From positions 84,193,389 to 84,257,388 of the forward strand of contig NC_092808.1 in NCBI RefSeq assembly GCF_040954645.1: 64,000 nucleotides of DNA, written 5' to 3'. The notes below the pieces were generated by a model. That model did no database searches. It was not told the DNA's origin and saw only the letters and a list, made by a program, of their open reading frames with translations. This document shows, one piece after another, positions 1 to 14,202 of this stretch (position 1 is its first letter; each line of letters starts with the position of its first letter). Made by a program: the position numbers and the translations under genes. This DNA comes from Diabrotica undecimpunctata. Lineage: Eukaryota > Arthropoda > Insecta > Coleoptera > Chrysomelidae.

Positions 1-1260
1 AATACAACCTGATTTAAAGTAAAGCTGAAGTTGGTTTTTAAATGCACACTTTAATACTCTGTTTTTGTTTGCCTTATTTTTAGACCTTTTGCTCAAGCGC
101 CCATCTCCATTGTCTCAATCATTAATTCAATTATCTCTCCTTATCTCTTACTAACACCACATCGTTAGCATACATCAGGCACCAAGGGATATCTCCTTGA
201 CATGTTTTCGTTAATTTTTCCAACACTAATTAGAAGAGATAAGGGATTAGCACTGACCCCTGATGCAATACTATTCTCAAATGAAATTTATCAGTCTTAC
301 CCTCACTTGTGCTAACATTAGTTTTCCATTACTTGCCTTATGATAAAAATTGCATCTGTTGTTGATTTGCCTTGCATGAATTTAAACTGAATATTTCTGT
401 TTCTTCCTGTATCCTACTATCAATTATTCTCTTCCATAGTTTCATGGTGTGACAGAGTAGTTTTAGGGCTCTATAGTTTGTACAGAGTTTACCATCTACT
501 TTGTTTTTGTATACAGGTACTAAAATGCTACTTCTCTATTCATCCGGTATTCGCCTTACTTTCAAAATTCTATTAAATAGTCCTGTTAGCCAACTTGTTC
601 CTGATTTTCCTAATGCTGATCATATATATCCAGGGATGCCATCAGGACCTATGCCTTTTCTTTTTTCATCTTATGTAGCTCTTGAATTACTTTCGCGGTC
701 GTCATTTTCGGCACCATTGCTATTACTGTCTCTGTTGCCTCTATAGATGCTTTCTCAAACTCTTCGTTTAATTGGTCGTTAAAGAACTCCTTCCAGCGAT
801 TTTTTACATCTTTTTCTTGCATAAATAGTTTAATGTATTTATCTCGTATACATTTAATCTGATTAAAATCTTTGGTTTTCTTTGCTCCACTTTTAGCAAT
901 TTTGTATATGTTTTTTTCTTAGTACTCAGTTCATTGTACAGCTTTTCATACGTTGCTACCATAGATTGTGCTACCGCTACTTTTGCTTCCTCTTTATCTA
1001 TTTGATACTTTTGATAATCTTAGTCTGATATTTTTTCTTGTCCCTCCTTATATAATCTTCTCTTGTCTTTTATATTGTCTTAAACATTGTCTGACTATCT
1101 ATATTTACCAATTTTTAAGTCAATTTCTTGAGATGTTTTCAAGTATTTTAGTTACACTCTCTTTAATAATTTTTGACACATTTCTCCAAATTTCATTATG
1201 ACCTTTTTCCATATTCCAACACAATCTTTTTTTATTTCTGTTCTAAATTGAACTACTTTG
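1..1260 (-). pseudogene. LINE reverse transcriptase relic
   Basis: Reading the minus strand gives a broken non-LTR reverse transcriptase. From high to low coordinates I see a charged linker, a PDGIPG-like block (near 640), a block resembling 'RSSILVPVYKNKVDGK' (near 500), a stretch around 'LHQGSV' (near 270), and a motif C read as YANDVVLV near 170. The catalytic YADD therefore has Asn in place of the first Asp. Several stop codons interrupt the frame and no endonuclease domain is visible. The element is cut by the window edge, so its 3' end is not seen. The clade is not assigned. An old dead copy. Confidence 0.72.
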
Positions 1261-1559
1261 TCGCTTGCTAACGTCAATACAAGACTCAACACAAGAAACA
1301 CTGTGTTATAAAACAGTCGAATAATATACAGATTTCCAATTCAAATATTCAAAAAATTAAAGAACAGCTTACTAAAATAGAAATCGCCTATTTAAAATGC
1401 AATCCATTAATGGCCCAAGGTACCAAGCACTTCTAGCATATGGTAATGATATTGATCTCATAAGAAACTCTCTCCCGTCTGCGACATCTTCAACAAAGTG
1501 AAGAGAACACGAAAAATGTTTTACTTAAAACCAACAAAATGAAAAATAAATACAAGCGA

Positions 1560-1780
1560 ATCAACAAAATAGAGCAATTCAATCTAGATCGTGGAAGAAC
1601 AAGTGATGTTTTTATCTAAGGGGACGTCATAGAATTTTTGGAGAAATGTTCTTTAATTTAATATGTCGTAAGCGGCATTTAGATTGACAAATACTACCCC
1701 TAATACCTGATATCTTTCGTACCCGTTGTTGATTTTTGCAACAACGGGTACGTTATTACATACTTGATAAGTATTACGAA
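1560..1780 (-). pseudogene. Jockey-like RT fragment
   Basis: A short minus-strand stretch reads 'VVFVNLNAAYDILN', then a stop, then 'RTFLQKFYDVPLD'. This resembles motif A of Jockey-type reverse transcriptases (AVFVDLTAAYDTVN-like, followed by a leucine-rich helix). The first Asp of motif A is Asn here. Upstream and downstream similarity fades quickly, so this is a small relic. It contains the perfect hairpin at 1718-1752. Confidence 0.45.
1718..1752. repeat. Perfect 14-bp inverted repeat, 7-nt loop
   Basis: Arms are cgtacccgttgttg (1718-1731) and caacaacgggtacg (1739-1752), separated by atttttg. The match is perfect and GC-richer than the surroundings. It lies in the Jockey-like relic just upstream of motif A and may be a decayed insertion or a local duplication-inversion. 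Confidence 0.85.
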
Positions 1781-2770
1781 TAAAAATAAATAAGCAAGAA
1801 GAATGTAAGTGTACTATATTTAAACCAAGTGACAGAAAAAAGAATATTATACATACATGTACTTCTAAATTAAAAATTATATGCCTGACAACGCAAGATA
1901 CAAAAAACAATGATTTAACATTGAAAATAATAATAGCTTGCACAAGCGACAAAGTATTTAAAACGATAAGGCCGAACATATTATATGTAATTGTAATAGA
2001 TGTGTTGGCTAAAATTAAGTTACCATAAGACACCGAAATATTATATCTGGGTAATGACTCACTACTGATTGTTAGTATCTACCATAAGTATATCCATGTG
2101 TTTATGTGTATCTAAAGTATAGTAGTATATTGAATTCCCTACATTAAAAAATCGAAATATTTAAATTAGACAGTAAAAAATTATAATTTTAAGATTGATT
2201 TATAAATTATTATAATTTAAATTTTACTGCTTGATGAAACAAATATTGTAAGTCATACACTGTAGCAATCGAAACATCGGAACGTACATTTTTAATATAA
2301 TAAATGTTTCAGTGCCAATGCATTAAAAAATACTAGTACATAAAAATGGACACTTTCCTTTTCAAAGTTTATAATAGACACTAATTTCAGTTGATCTATA
2401 ATTAAAGCAAGTAATATAAATTACCACCATAAAATATTTAACTACATTAACCAAGTACGTATTTGTGAAATTTCTTGATGACTAAATTGATTGATATTTA
2501 AATAAATTTGAAGTTGCAAAATGTACCTGCTGTAAAATTTAAAAATCTACGACTAATCAAATTATTGACAACATCGGAGGGGTTTAGTTGTGTACGCAAA
2601 GAAATGTATACGGATCCCAAAAGTGTTTTAACCTATTACGGAGTCCACTTAATCCGACGTGTTGGTCGGAGTCCACATAAAGCGCTACCCAGATAATAAT
2701 ATACACGGTGTATATTCGCCTGGAGTTAGTATAATACCGTTTTTGTACGGAGCCCTCATTAACCGCTAGA

Positions 2771-2772
<2 letters not shown>
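1781..2772. other. No recognisable feature
   Basis: A+T-rich sequence with short chance ORFs only. Nothing recognised on either strand. Confidence 0.5.

Positions 2773-5549
<2,777 letters not shown>

Positions 5550-5611
<62 letters not shown>
5550..5611. repeat. (TA)n array, left half of split target
   Basis: TA array interrupted by Gypsy-1. It continues at 14206-14259 on the other side of the element. Confidence 0.9.
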
Positions 5612-5615
<4 letters not shown>

Positions 5616-7045
5616 ATGATGTGTTTTTTGTTTGAATGATGAGCAATGAGTATTTTTAATAATATAGGGTTTTTATCGCGGTTCTCAAAGAATTAGCTTG
5701 TAAGTACTTTTTTAAATTATCTTTATTATAACTATTATGAAACACACATATATATCTAACCTAGCCAATGTAAATTTAAAATAAATTATCTTTAAATTGA
5801 TATTCTTATAAAACTAATTAAATTCTATAGACAATCTAAAATTTAAACAAAACTATCTTCAAAATTGAAATTGTTATGACACTAACTAAATTATATTAAC
5901 AAAATTTTGTACCTTTCTTTCACTGAATGCCTAAATGAACTGTTTTCTACTATATAGATTCTAATCACCACTGAATGTCTTCGTACTTCAGTTATCCTTG
6001 TTTTTTGTGAAATTACTTTTTCCAATTATCAGCTTCTACCAATTTAAGATATAGTTTTCTTCACCAACATTTATACACCACCAACCAAACCAGCAAACAG
6101 CATTTATATTTATTCTTCTTTTCAATATACCAATATCCACTTATTATAAGTTGATTTATACTAATCTCCAACCATAATATAATTTAATTTCTTCCAATAC
6201 ACTTTTTTTTTAATCTTCAATAATTATTTGTGTATAATTATAAATGTACATTAAATTATATGCATAATTTTTAATCTTCATTTAACTCACTATATTAAAC
6301 AATTGGACTATCTCCAACTAACTTTCATATTTCTTATAAAACTGCTTGACTGATTTACTAAAACTGTGAACAATTGACTTCACTAATTAATTGTGTCTAT
6401 CTTCTACTAACTTTCATAATAAACTGCTTGACTTCTAACTAAAAACTGCCATCTTGAATCCAAATCACGGGTATTTATATCTTTTCAATCTTCCAGAACC
6501 ATCTGGTAAGAAATCATGTTCCAATTTGTTCTATCACTTCTATATAGATGTTCTCGAAAAAAATATCTGTTCGATCCACCGCCATAATCATTATTTCGAG
6601 AATGTTCGACTGTAAACAATGGTCACACTCTGCACTCTGAAGAATTCGTTAATGTTCCATTGATAATTTTGTTGACATTTAGGCTTTTCAGATCAGAATA
6701 AACATTTAAATCATCAAATATATATAAATTAAACACCTCAAACCAACATTATTATTATACCCCCCACTTATATTCGTATTATGATTAATTTCTATCTGTC
6801 AATCCACTGTATAGTTGGTTGCCTAAGCACATGGCTCACTTAAATCTATTTACAACATTAAAATTACTAAAATACAACTTTTTACAATTATTATATGCTA
6901 ATTTATTAAAAATGCCCTCACATAAATATATTTTTATTAAATTCTCTAGTATATAACTTATTTAAAATAATCAAATACTTTTTTATATCTAATATTATGT
7001 AGTATATAACTTATAAATTATTTTCTATAAACCCCAATCGTCACA
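5612..7045 (-). repeat. Gypsy-1 3' LTR (left copy)
   Basis: Direct copy of 12773-14205, about 1434 bp. On the minus strand it starts TGTGACGATTGGGG and ends CATCATAACA. By eye I find only a few differences between copies: around 6200 (tacact versus tatact), around 6242 (ataaat versus attaat) and around 6771 (a C-run length and adjacent base change). Confidence 0.95.
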
Positions 7046-7060
7046 ATACCCCAAAAATAA
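7046..7060 (-). promoter_or_regulatory. Gypsy-1 polypurine-tract region
   Basis: Immediately upstream (minus strand) of the 3' LTR is ttatttttggggtat. The GGGG run is in the expected place for priming plus-strand DNA synthesis, though the tract is short and not purely purine. Confidence 0.5.
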
Positions 7061-7638
7061 TATTTAAAATAAATAATTTACTTATTATTTTTTTAAATAT
7101 TAATTTTCTCATACCTTATTAAATTTAATAAATCATTTTTTTTTTATTTAAAATGTGTTAAATACATCCCTGTTCGCTGTCTATATCAAAGCAGAGAACA
7201 ACGGAGCACAGTTCGGCTATTCTATGGTCAAACTGTCATGTCAAATGGGGCAATGGATGCGATATCAGAGAATAAAATATAACCTTAATTAAAATATAAT
7301 CGATATGGTGTTCTGTTTGTTTATAGACAAAATCTAGGAATTATTTCCATTTAAAATAACTTTCATCAATATAAATTGGTAAGTTTTTTTTTACTTTATT
7401 ATATTAGAAAGACATTTTTATAGCAATTATAGTATCAATTTTGTGTCTAACCCCAAATTATGATTTTTAGGGTACAAATTAATTTCCATATATACAAAAT
7501 TCAACAAGTATGATGTCAAATTGATTCAAAATAATGAAATCTACCATCTACCATTTAACAAATCAAGTCTATTGAATAAAATGGATATATCAGTAAGTTA
7601 TTAGTGTTATTATATTTGTGTTAAAGGTATAGAAAATG
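7061..7638 (-). other. Gypsy-1 3' untranslated region
   Basis: About 580 bp between the pol stop and the PPT. It is A+T-rich with no ORF of note. No env-like or accessory gene is visible here. Confidence 0.7.
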
Positions 7639-10600
7639 TTATTCAATCTCTTCATGATATTGAAAAATGTCGTTGATATGAAATATGCCTCTTAGTCTGT
7701 TCTCTGCATCTATTAACACATAACTATTTAGTCCATTCTGATTTTCAATTGTATATGGACCTTCAAGCATTGGTTGTAATTTCTTACAACGATTTTCTTT
7801 AACATTACTTTTTCTAAGTGAACGAATTAACACTTGGTCTCCTTTTTGAAATGTGATTGGTTTTTTTATATTTCGATTTTGTCTTCTGATATATTTTTCA
7901 GCTTTCCTCCTAATTCGGTTATTCACTTTCTGCATTACTTGTTCTAACATATCCTGATTATATTCACTAATCCACTTTCTGTTTCCTATATGGCCAAACA
8001 TTAAATATTCTGGTACTTCCTCTGTATTCAAATTATGTGTATTATTTAAAAAATACTCTACTTGTGGTATATGTTGCTGCCAAGTTTCGTGTTGATTTTG
8101 GCACAGTATCCTTAAATATTTTATAACTTCTTTAATATATCTTTCTGCAGGATTTGCCTGAGGATGTTTGATACTTGTAAAATGAATGTTGATTCCCTTT
8201 TTCTCACAAAATGTCCGAAATTTTTGGTTGTTAAAATATGTAGCATTATCTATTATGCAATTTCTAAATGGTCCTATTTCTTCGAAAAATTGATTAATAT
8301 ATAATTTTAATGTTTTAACATTTGTTCTAGAGCAGGGATATAGTTTAATAAATTTTGTATATAAATCAACTATCACTAGTATATGCTTTTTTCCTGTTGG
8401 ACTGAGAACTAAATTTGAAATAAAATCCATGGAAACTGTATTTAGTTTTTCATATACAACATTAGATTTATATGTGTTCTGGTTTTTGAAATTCTTTTCT
8501 TTGTTTAGTTGACATATTGGGCATTGGGTAGTAATTTCCTTTGCTATACTTATGTCATTCTTTGCAAAATAATTGTCCCTAAATAGCATCCATAGCTTTC
8601 TTGAACCAATATGCATATAATTGTTATGTAAATTTTTCAATATTTTCTTTGCTAAAGTTCTAGTTATTACATATACTTCTATGCCATTTATTATTTTATA
8701 ATATACCCCATCTTTCCTAAGGACTTTTTGTTTTTCACTCAAATTGATCTGATCTCTTATAATTTCTTCTTTAGAATATAATCCAGTACTTTCTACTAAT
8801 CGATTTAATCCAATTTTTATTGTTCGCTGCCCTTTTTGTGGTGTATTTTCTAACCTTGATAAAGCATCTGCCACTATATTGGATTTTCCAGAAATGTATT
8901 TGATTTCAAAGCAGTATTCACTAAGTATTAGACTCCACCGATGTATTCTACTGTTTCCATATTTGTTATTTAATATAGACGTTAAAGCTTGGTGATCTGT
9001 TTCTATTGTAAATTCATTACCCAACAAATAAAATCTTAATTTTGTGACACAGTGTATTATACTTGCTAGTTCTAATTCTGAAACTGAGTAACCCTTTTCA
9101 TGTGGCTTTGTAATTCTTGAAATGAATTGTATTGGGTATTCGACCCCATCATGTATTTGTAATAATACCCCTGATAATCTCTCTATTGATGCATCTGTTC
9201 TTAATATGAATGGCTGTGTGTAGTCAGGATAGTATATTTTCAAATTTGACAGAAAAATGTTTTTAATTTCTTGGAATGCTAGTTCTCTTCTCTGATCCCA
9301 TCTCCATTTTACACCTTTTCTCAGTAGTTCAAGTAATGGAATTTCTTTTATACTTAGATCTGGTATCATCCTTTTATAATAATTAATTATTCCAATGAAT
9401 CCTCTTAAAGTTCTTAAATTGTGTGGTGTTTTATATTCCTGAATGACTTGTGTCCGTTCTGGATCCATTTCGATTCCCTTAGTGTTAAGTTTATAACCTA
9501 GATATATGACTTCTTTTTGAAAAAATGTACATTTTTCTTGATTTATTTTTAGTCCAACTTTGTCTAATCTATTTATTATAATTTTTAGGTGTTTCTCATG
9601 ATCTTCAGCCGTTTTAGAAAAAATTAATATATCATCAATGTAGTGAATTACAAAATGTTCATATTGATCCAAAATATCATGAAGACATCTACATAGAGCA
9701 CTGCAAGATGATTGAAGTCCAAATGGTACTACTTTGAATTGATATACTACTCCATCTATCTGAAATCCTGTATACTGTCTACTTTTTCTTTCTAGAGGTA
9801 TTAACCAGAAACTATGCTGTAAATCAATTTTAGTGAAAAATGACATTCCTGTAATTCTTCCTAATATTCCATCTATACTCATTGGTGCTTCAAATTGCTT
9901 TTCAGTAATCTTGTTAATATTCCTTGCATCCAAACATAACCTGATTTCACCTGATCTTTTTCGTACTACTACTATGGGGTTAATAAAACGTGTGTCTGCC
10001 TTCTCAATGATCCCATCTTCTAACATATTATTAATTGTTTTGTTTACTTCTTCTCTGTATTTATATGGTATTGGGTATGATTTTGTTTTAAAATCTTTTT
10101 CCTCCTTAACTCTTATACTATGGATATAATTCTGTGCAATTCTATTTTCTTTATTGACAAGTCCCTTGTGTTGCTGCAATATGGAAATGACTATTGATTT
10201 ATATTCTTCAGGGCAATTTAAAACTTTCATCATATCTTCTTCTTTACAAATAAAATTATTCTTCATTATGTACTCATTATTCCTTGCTTCCAATTTTACG
10301 CACTCCGCCTCGTAGGCATCCATCTGCTTAAAATTTCCATGCCTTAAATATTCACTACAATAATTATTCTTTACATTCTTTTGGGACATTTCCCTATCAT
10401 CAAAATACATTTCTTCTTCATAAACATCATTATTTTCTTTTAATAATATCCTATCAACTCTTATTCCTTCTTCTACCTCATCTTTCTGCATAAATTTAAT
10501 TATTTGCCCTTCCAAAGTTACCATTTTTTCTTCAAAATCTATCTTTACTTTCTTCTTTTCCAATTCATCATTTCCCATTAATATATCAACACATAAATCC

Positions 10601-10953
10601 TTGACAATAAATCCTTGCATATTAATTTCTTTATTAAGAATATTAATTTTAAAATTGGCTAGTTTATCAATTTCACCCAACTTCTTATTATTTGCACCAA
10701 TAATTTTAATTTTTGGAATCTTTATTATATCTGATAGTTTTAATGTATTAAAAATAAAATTCTCCGAGACTAAAGTACTTTCTGAACCAGTATCTATCAT
10801 AATCTTAATCATTTTATTTTTGGCCAAAGCATTTATATAAATTAAATTAATAGATTCAATAATTTTATCTTCATCTAAAGAAATAAATTCAGAAGGTTTT
10901 TCATAATAGCAATGGCCTAACTTGTAATTCAGAAAGTTTACTGCACAAAATTT
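7639..10953 (-). CDS. pol: Gypsy-1 Pol polyprotein (PR-RT-RNase H-IN)
   Basis: Residue numbers count from the TTG at 10827, but no initiation codon is needed: the frame is open back through the slippery heptamer at 10947-10953, so Pol is likely made as a Gag-Pol frameshift fusion. Aspartic protease DTGSE at 12-16, then GANNKKL at 44-50. RT: LCLDARNIN at 298-306, IDLQHSFW at 334-341, catalytic YIDDIL at 396-401. RNase H: TDAS at 544-547, TDH near 610-612, IVADALSR near 651-658. Integrase: HHCC zinc site (H734, H739, C769, C772), then catalytic D801, D860 and E895, a 34-residue D-E gap. All catalytic residues I can check are present and there is no internal stop. The chain makes the enzymes for cytoplasmic reverse transcription and nuclear integration. 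No chromodomain is recognised at the C-terminus. Confidence 0.95.
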   Translation of the reverse strand, partial: KFCAVNFLNYKLGHCYYEKPSEFISLDEDKIIESINLIYINALAKNKMIKIMIDTGSESTLVSENFIFNTLKLSDIIKIPKIKIIGANNKKLGEIDKLANFKINILNKEINMQGFIVKDLCVDILMGNDELEKKKVKIDFEEKMVTLEGQIIKFMQKDEVEEGIRVDRILLKENNDVYEEEMYFDDREMSQKNVKNNYCSEYLRHGNFKQMDAYEAECVKLEARNNEYIMKNNFICKEEDMMKVLNCPEEYKSIVISILQQHKGLVNKENRIAQNYIHSIRVKEEKDFKTKSYPIPYKYREEVNKTINNMLEDGIIEKADTRFINPIVVVRKRSGEIRLCLDARNINKITEKQFEAPMSIDGILGRITGMSFFTKIDLQHSFWLIPLERKSRQYTGFQIDGVVYQFKVVPFGLQSSCSALCRCLHDILDQYEHFVIHYIDDILIFSKTAEDHEKHLKIIINRLDKVGLKINQEKCTFFQKEVIYLGYKLNTKGIEMDPERTQVIQEYKTPHNLRTLRGFIGIINYYKRMIPDLSIKEIPLLELLRKGVKWRWDQRRELAFQEIKNIFLSNLKIYYPDYTQPFILRTDASIERLSGVLLQIHDGVEYPIQFISRITKPHEKGYSVSELELASIIHCVTKLRFYLLGNEFTIETDHQALTSILNNKYGNSRIHRWSLILSEYCFEIKYISGKSNIVADALSRLENTPQKGQRTIKIGLNRLVESTGLYSKEEIIRDQINLSEKQKVLRKDGVYYKIINGIEVYVITRTLAKKILKNLHNNYMHIGSRKLWMLFRDNYFAKNDISIAKEITTQCPICQLNKEKNFKNQNTYKSNVVYEKLNTVSMDFISNLVLSPTGKKHILVIVDLYTKFIKLYPCSRTNVKTLKLYINQFFEEIGPFRNCIIDNATYFNNQKFRTFCEKKGINIHFTSIKHPQANPAERYIKEVIKYLRILCQNQHETWQQHIPQVEYFLNNTHNLNTEEVPEYLMFGHIGNRKWISEYNQDMLEQVMQKVNNRIRRKAEKYIRRQNRNIKKPITFQKGDQVLIRSLRKSNVKENRCKKLQPMLEGPYTIENQNGLNSYVLIDAENRLRGIFHINDIFQYHEEIE

Positions 10954-12629
10954 TGATTATTAGAATTGTCAGATTGTATCTGACCACTTGGATCTGATGT
11001 CCTATGTCTTTCCCTACTATGACTTCTACTCACATTTTCTTCCCTTGTACTATTTCGTTCCCTGTCTTCGCAGCTTCTATTCCTTCGAACACAATTTACC
11101 TGTCTGTTATAGTTAGGTCGCTCTGTATTTCTTCTATTGTTAAAATCTTGTCTATTATTATTAGTACTGTTATTAAAATGTTGTCTATTATAATTAGTAT
11201 TATTATTAAAATTTTGTCTATTATAACTAGTATTATTATTAAAGTTCTGTCTATTTGGATTACTGTTAGTATTATTAAAATTTTGTAAACTATTACCATA
11301 CCTAGTATTATTGTTATATGATTGTCTGTATTGTTGATTATCATTTTTATTATATTGAAAGTTATTGTTGTTTTTTCTGTTGTTATTATTACTTGTCATA
11401 TTGCCTCTTTGTATTCTTTGAATAAAATTAATAAAACTATCTATTGTTTGAATATTTTGTACAGTTACGGTTTGCACAACATCAGCATCAAAATGTCTAG
11501 ATACATTTAAGACTGTTTCATCCTCTCTAAGTGGTGGTTCTAAATATTTTGCAACTGTTATCAATTTCAATGCATAATCTACCATATTTGATTTTAAATT
11601 TTGATTATACTTTCCAAAATATAGAATTTCTCTAAACTTGGCTTGCTCTAATTCACCCCAATAATAATTTAAAAATTTATTTTCAAATGTTTGAAAATTA
11701 TCTAAATCATTCTCAATACTAGCAAACCAAGTTGCTGCATTGTCATTTAATGTCATTCTAATATAATCTTTAATATCATTAATATTATTCACCAATCTTA
11801 ATTTATGTTTTAAACTATTTATGTATACTCTAGGATGCAAATTTTTTATATTACCAGAGAATTTAATCCCAGTCTCATTTGTTAAATTTAAGTAAGGTCT
11901 CCCTATGTCTCTCATTTGTGAAATATCATCTATTCTCTGTTCCACATTTCTTATTTGATTACAATTTATTTGGATATTTTGTTGTATATCGTCTAATTTT
12001 TCTTCTGTGTTTCTCCTGTCTTCGTTAATTTTTACTTCTAAGTTACATTTCTGTAACTCTATTTTCTGTTCTATATCTATCTTATTATCTTGAATAATCC
12101 TCTTTACTTCTGTCCTCTCATTTTCTATCCTTTTCTTGTAGTCATTCCTTATATTTTTTATTTCATTTGCTACTTTTTTCTCTGCAGCTTTAAGTTTTTT
12201 ATCCATTTGTTTTTCTATTTGTTTTACAATTTTATTATTATTATCTTCTATTTTCTTTTCTAATTTTCTATAATTCTCTTCTAATTTCTGTTCCATTTTT
12301 TTCATGTCTTCTTTGACTTGTTTTGAATTCTCTTCCAATTTTTTTATGTCTTCTTTGACTTGTTTTGAATTCTCTTCCAATTTTTTTATGTCTTCTTTGA
12401 TTTCTTTTGAATTCTCTTCCATTTTTTTCGTATTCTCTTCCATTGTCTTGTTCATCTGCATCATTAATGACATCAAAGCTGCCATATTGACATTTTCCTC
12501 TCTTTCTGGATTCATTTCTGCAGTATCTTGTGGAACTTGAACTAAACTCTCCTCTTGTATAGGTTGTGTTTCTACTTCCACATCTTCTTCATTCTTTTTG
12601 CTTCTTGTACCTTTCTTTCCTTGAGACAT
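10938..12629 (-). CDS. gag: Gypsy-1 Gag
   Basis: A 563-residue structural protein starting at the first in-frame ATG after the PBS leader. Residues about 60-240 are a long charged coiled coil with a 14-residue tandem repeat (EENSKQVKEDIKKL-like, three copies near 71-112). Residues about 245-410 look like the capsid-type helical region (for example WFASIENDLDNF near 301). Residues 412-510 are extremely Asn-rich, with a short repeat built on NRQNFNNNTNY. The tail (508-563) is Arg/Ser-rich and ends NFVQ. There is no CCHC zinc knuckle, so the basic and Asn-rich tail presumably handles RNA. Gag should assemble the cytoplasmic particle. The stop lies just after the frameshift heptamer. Confidence 0.9.
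   Translation of the reverse strand: MSQGKKGTRSKKNEEDVEVETQPIQEESLVQVPQDTAEMNPEREENVNMAALMSLMMQMNKTMEENTKKMEENSKEIKEDIKKLEENSKQVKEDIKKLEENSKQVKEDMKKMEQKLEENYRKLEKKIEDNNNKIVKQIEKQMDKKLKAAEKKVANEIKNIRNDYKKRIENERTEVKRIIQDNKIDIEQKIELQKCNLEVKINEDRRNTEEKLDDIQQNIQINCNQIRNVEQRIDDISQMRDIGRPYLNLTNETGIKFSGNIKNLHPRVYINSLKHKLRLVNNINDIKDYIRMTLNDNAATWFASIENDLDNFQTFENKFLNYYWGELEQAKFREILYFGKYNQNLKSNMVDYALKLITVAKYLEPPLREDETVLNVSRHFDADVVQTVTVQNIQTIDSFINFIQRIQRGNMTSNNNNRKNNNNFQYNKNDNQQYRQSYNNNTRYGNSLQNFNNTNSNPNRQNFNNNTSYNRQNFNNNTNYNRQHFNNSTNNNRQDFNNRRNTERPNYNRQVNCVRRNRSCEDRERNSTREENVSRSHSRERHRTSDPSGQIQSDNSNNQNFVQ
10947..10953 (-). promoter_or_regulatory. -1 ribosomal frameshift heptamer A AAT TTT
   Basis: In the gag frame the end reads CAA AAT TTT GTG CAG TAA. 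The seven bases A-AAT-TTT match the canonical X XXY YYZ slippery pattern. A one-base backward slip gives AAA TTT TGT GCA GTA, which is open straight into pol with no stop. The site ends six bases before the gag stop. The same heptamer occurs at the same place in Gypsy-2. I see no strong downstream stem-loop. Confidence 0.85.
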
Positions 12630-12751
12630 TTTGAGACTTTACTTGTTCAAATATAATTAAAAATAGAATCTATAATTTTTTTTTTTATTGATAATTAATT
12701 TAATTATATGAGAGCACTTATCTTCCCAAACTAATTCTTTTAAATAGAGAG

Positions 12752-12769
12752 CCACCGCGTTGGGTGCCA
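12752..12769 (-). promoter_or_regulatory. Gypsy-1 primer-binding site
   Basis: Two to three bases after the 5' LTR (minus strand) comes TGGCACCCAACGCGGTGG. TGG matches the tRNA CCA end. I do not assign the tRNA. It resembles the Gypsy-2 site (TGGCGCCCAACGTGGGGC). Confidence 0.75.
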
Positions 12770-12772
12770 AAT

Positions 12773-14202
12773 TGTTATGATGTGTTTTTTGTTTGAATGA
12801 TGAGCAATGAGTATTTTTAATAATATAGGGTTTTTATCGCGGTTCTCAAAGAATTAGCTTGTAAGTACTTTTTTAAATTATCTTTATTATAACTATTATG
12901 AAACACACATATATATCTAACCTAGCCAATGTAAATTTAAAATAAATTATCTTTAAATTGATATTCTTATAAAACTAATTAAATTCTATAGACAATCTAA
13001 AATTTAAACAAAACTATCTTCAAAATTGAAATTGTTATGACACTAACTAAATTATATTAACAAAATTTTGTACCTTTCTTTCACTGAATGCCTAAATGAA
13101 CTGTTTTCTACTATATAGATTCTAATCACCACTGAATGTCTTCGTACTTCAGTTATCCTTGTTTTTTGTGAAATTACTTTTTCCAATTATCAGCTTCTAC
13201 CAATTTAAGATATAGTTTTCTTCACCAACATTTATACACCACCAACCAAACCAGCAAACAGCATTTATATTTATTCTTCTTTTCAATATACCAATATCCA
13301 CTTATTATAAGTTGATTTATACTAATCTCCAACCATAATATAATTTAATTTCTTCCAATATACTTTTTTTTTAATCTTCAATAATTATTTGTGTATAATT
13401 ATTAATGTACATTAAATTATATGCATAATTTTTAATCTTCATTTAACTCACTATATTAAACAATTGGACTATCTCCAACTAACTTTCATATTTCTTATAA
13501 AACTGCTTGACTGATTTACTAAAACTGTGAACAATTGACTTCACTAATTAATTGTGTCTATCTTCTACTAACTTTCATAATAAACTGCTTGACTTCTAAC
13601 TAAAAACTGCCATCTTGAATCCAAATCACGGGTATTTATATCTTTTCAATCTTCCAGAACCATCTGGTAAGAAATCATGTTCCAATTTGTTCTATCACTT
13701 CTATATAGATGTTCTCGAAAAAAATATCTGTTCGATCCACCGCCATAATCATTATTTCGAGAATGTTCGACTGTAAACAATGGTCACACTCTGCACTCTG
13801 AAGAATTCGTTAATGTTCCATTGATAATTTTGTTGACATTTAGGCTTTTCAGATCAGAATAAACATTTAAATCATCAAATATATATAAATTAAACACCTC
13901 AAACCAACATTATTATTATAACCCCACTTATATTCGTATTATGATTAATTTCTATCTGTCAATCCACTGTATAGTTGGTTGCCTAAGCACATGGCTCACT
14001 TAAATCTATTTACAACATTAAAATTACTAAAATACAACTTTTTACAATTATTATATGCTAATTTATTAAAAATGCCCTCACATAAATATATTTTTATTAA
14101 ATTCTCTAGTATATAACTTATTTAAAATAATCAAATACTTTTTTATATCTAATATTATGTAGTATATAACTTATAAATTATTTTCTATAAACCCCAATCG
14201 TC

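Noticed and set aside
1653..2033. 126-codon minus-strand ORF as a host gene
   Set aside because: Only its last 25 residues or so are recognisable, as Jockey RT; the rest is A+T-rich chance sequence.
5612..7045. env or accessory gene in Gypsy-1 LTR or 3' region
   Set aside because: No ORF above background between the pol stop and the LTR end, and no signal peptide or membrane segment.
9833..10129. Plus-strand ORFs across gag and pol of Gypsy-1
   Set aside because: Shadows of the minus-strand coding frames; no independent motif. The same applies to plus-strand ORFs at 10601, 11004, 12304, 56165 and 56812.
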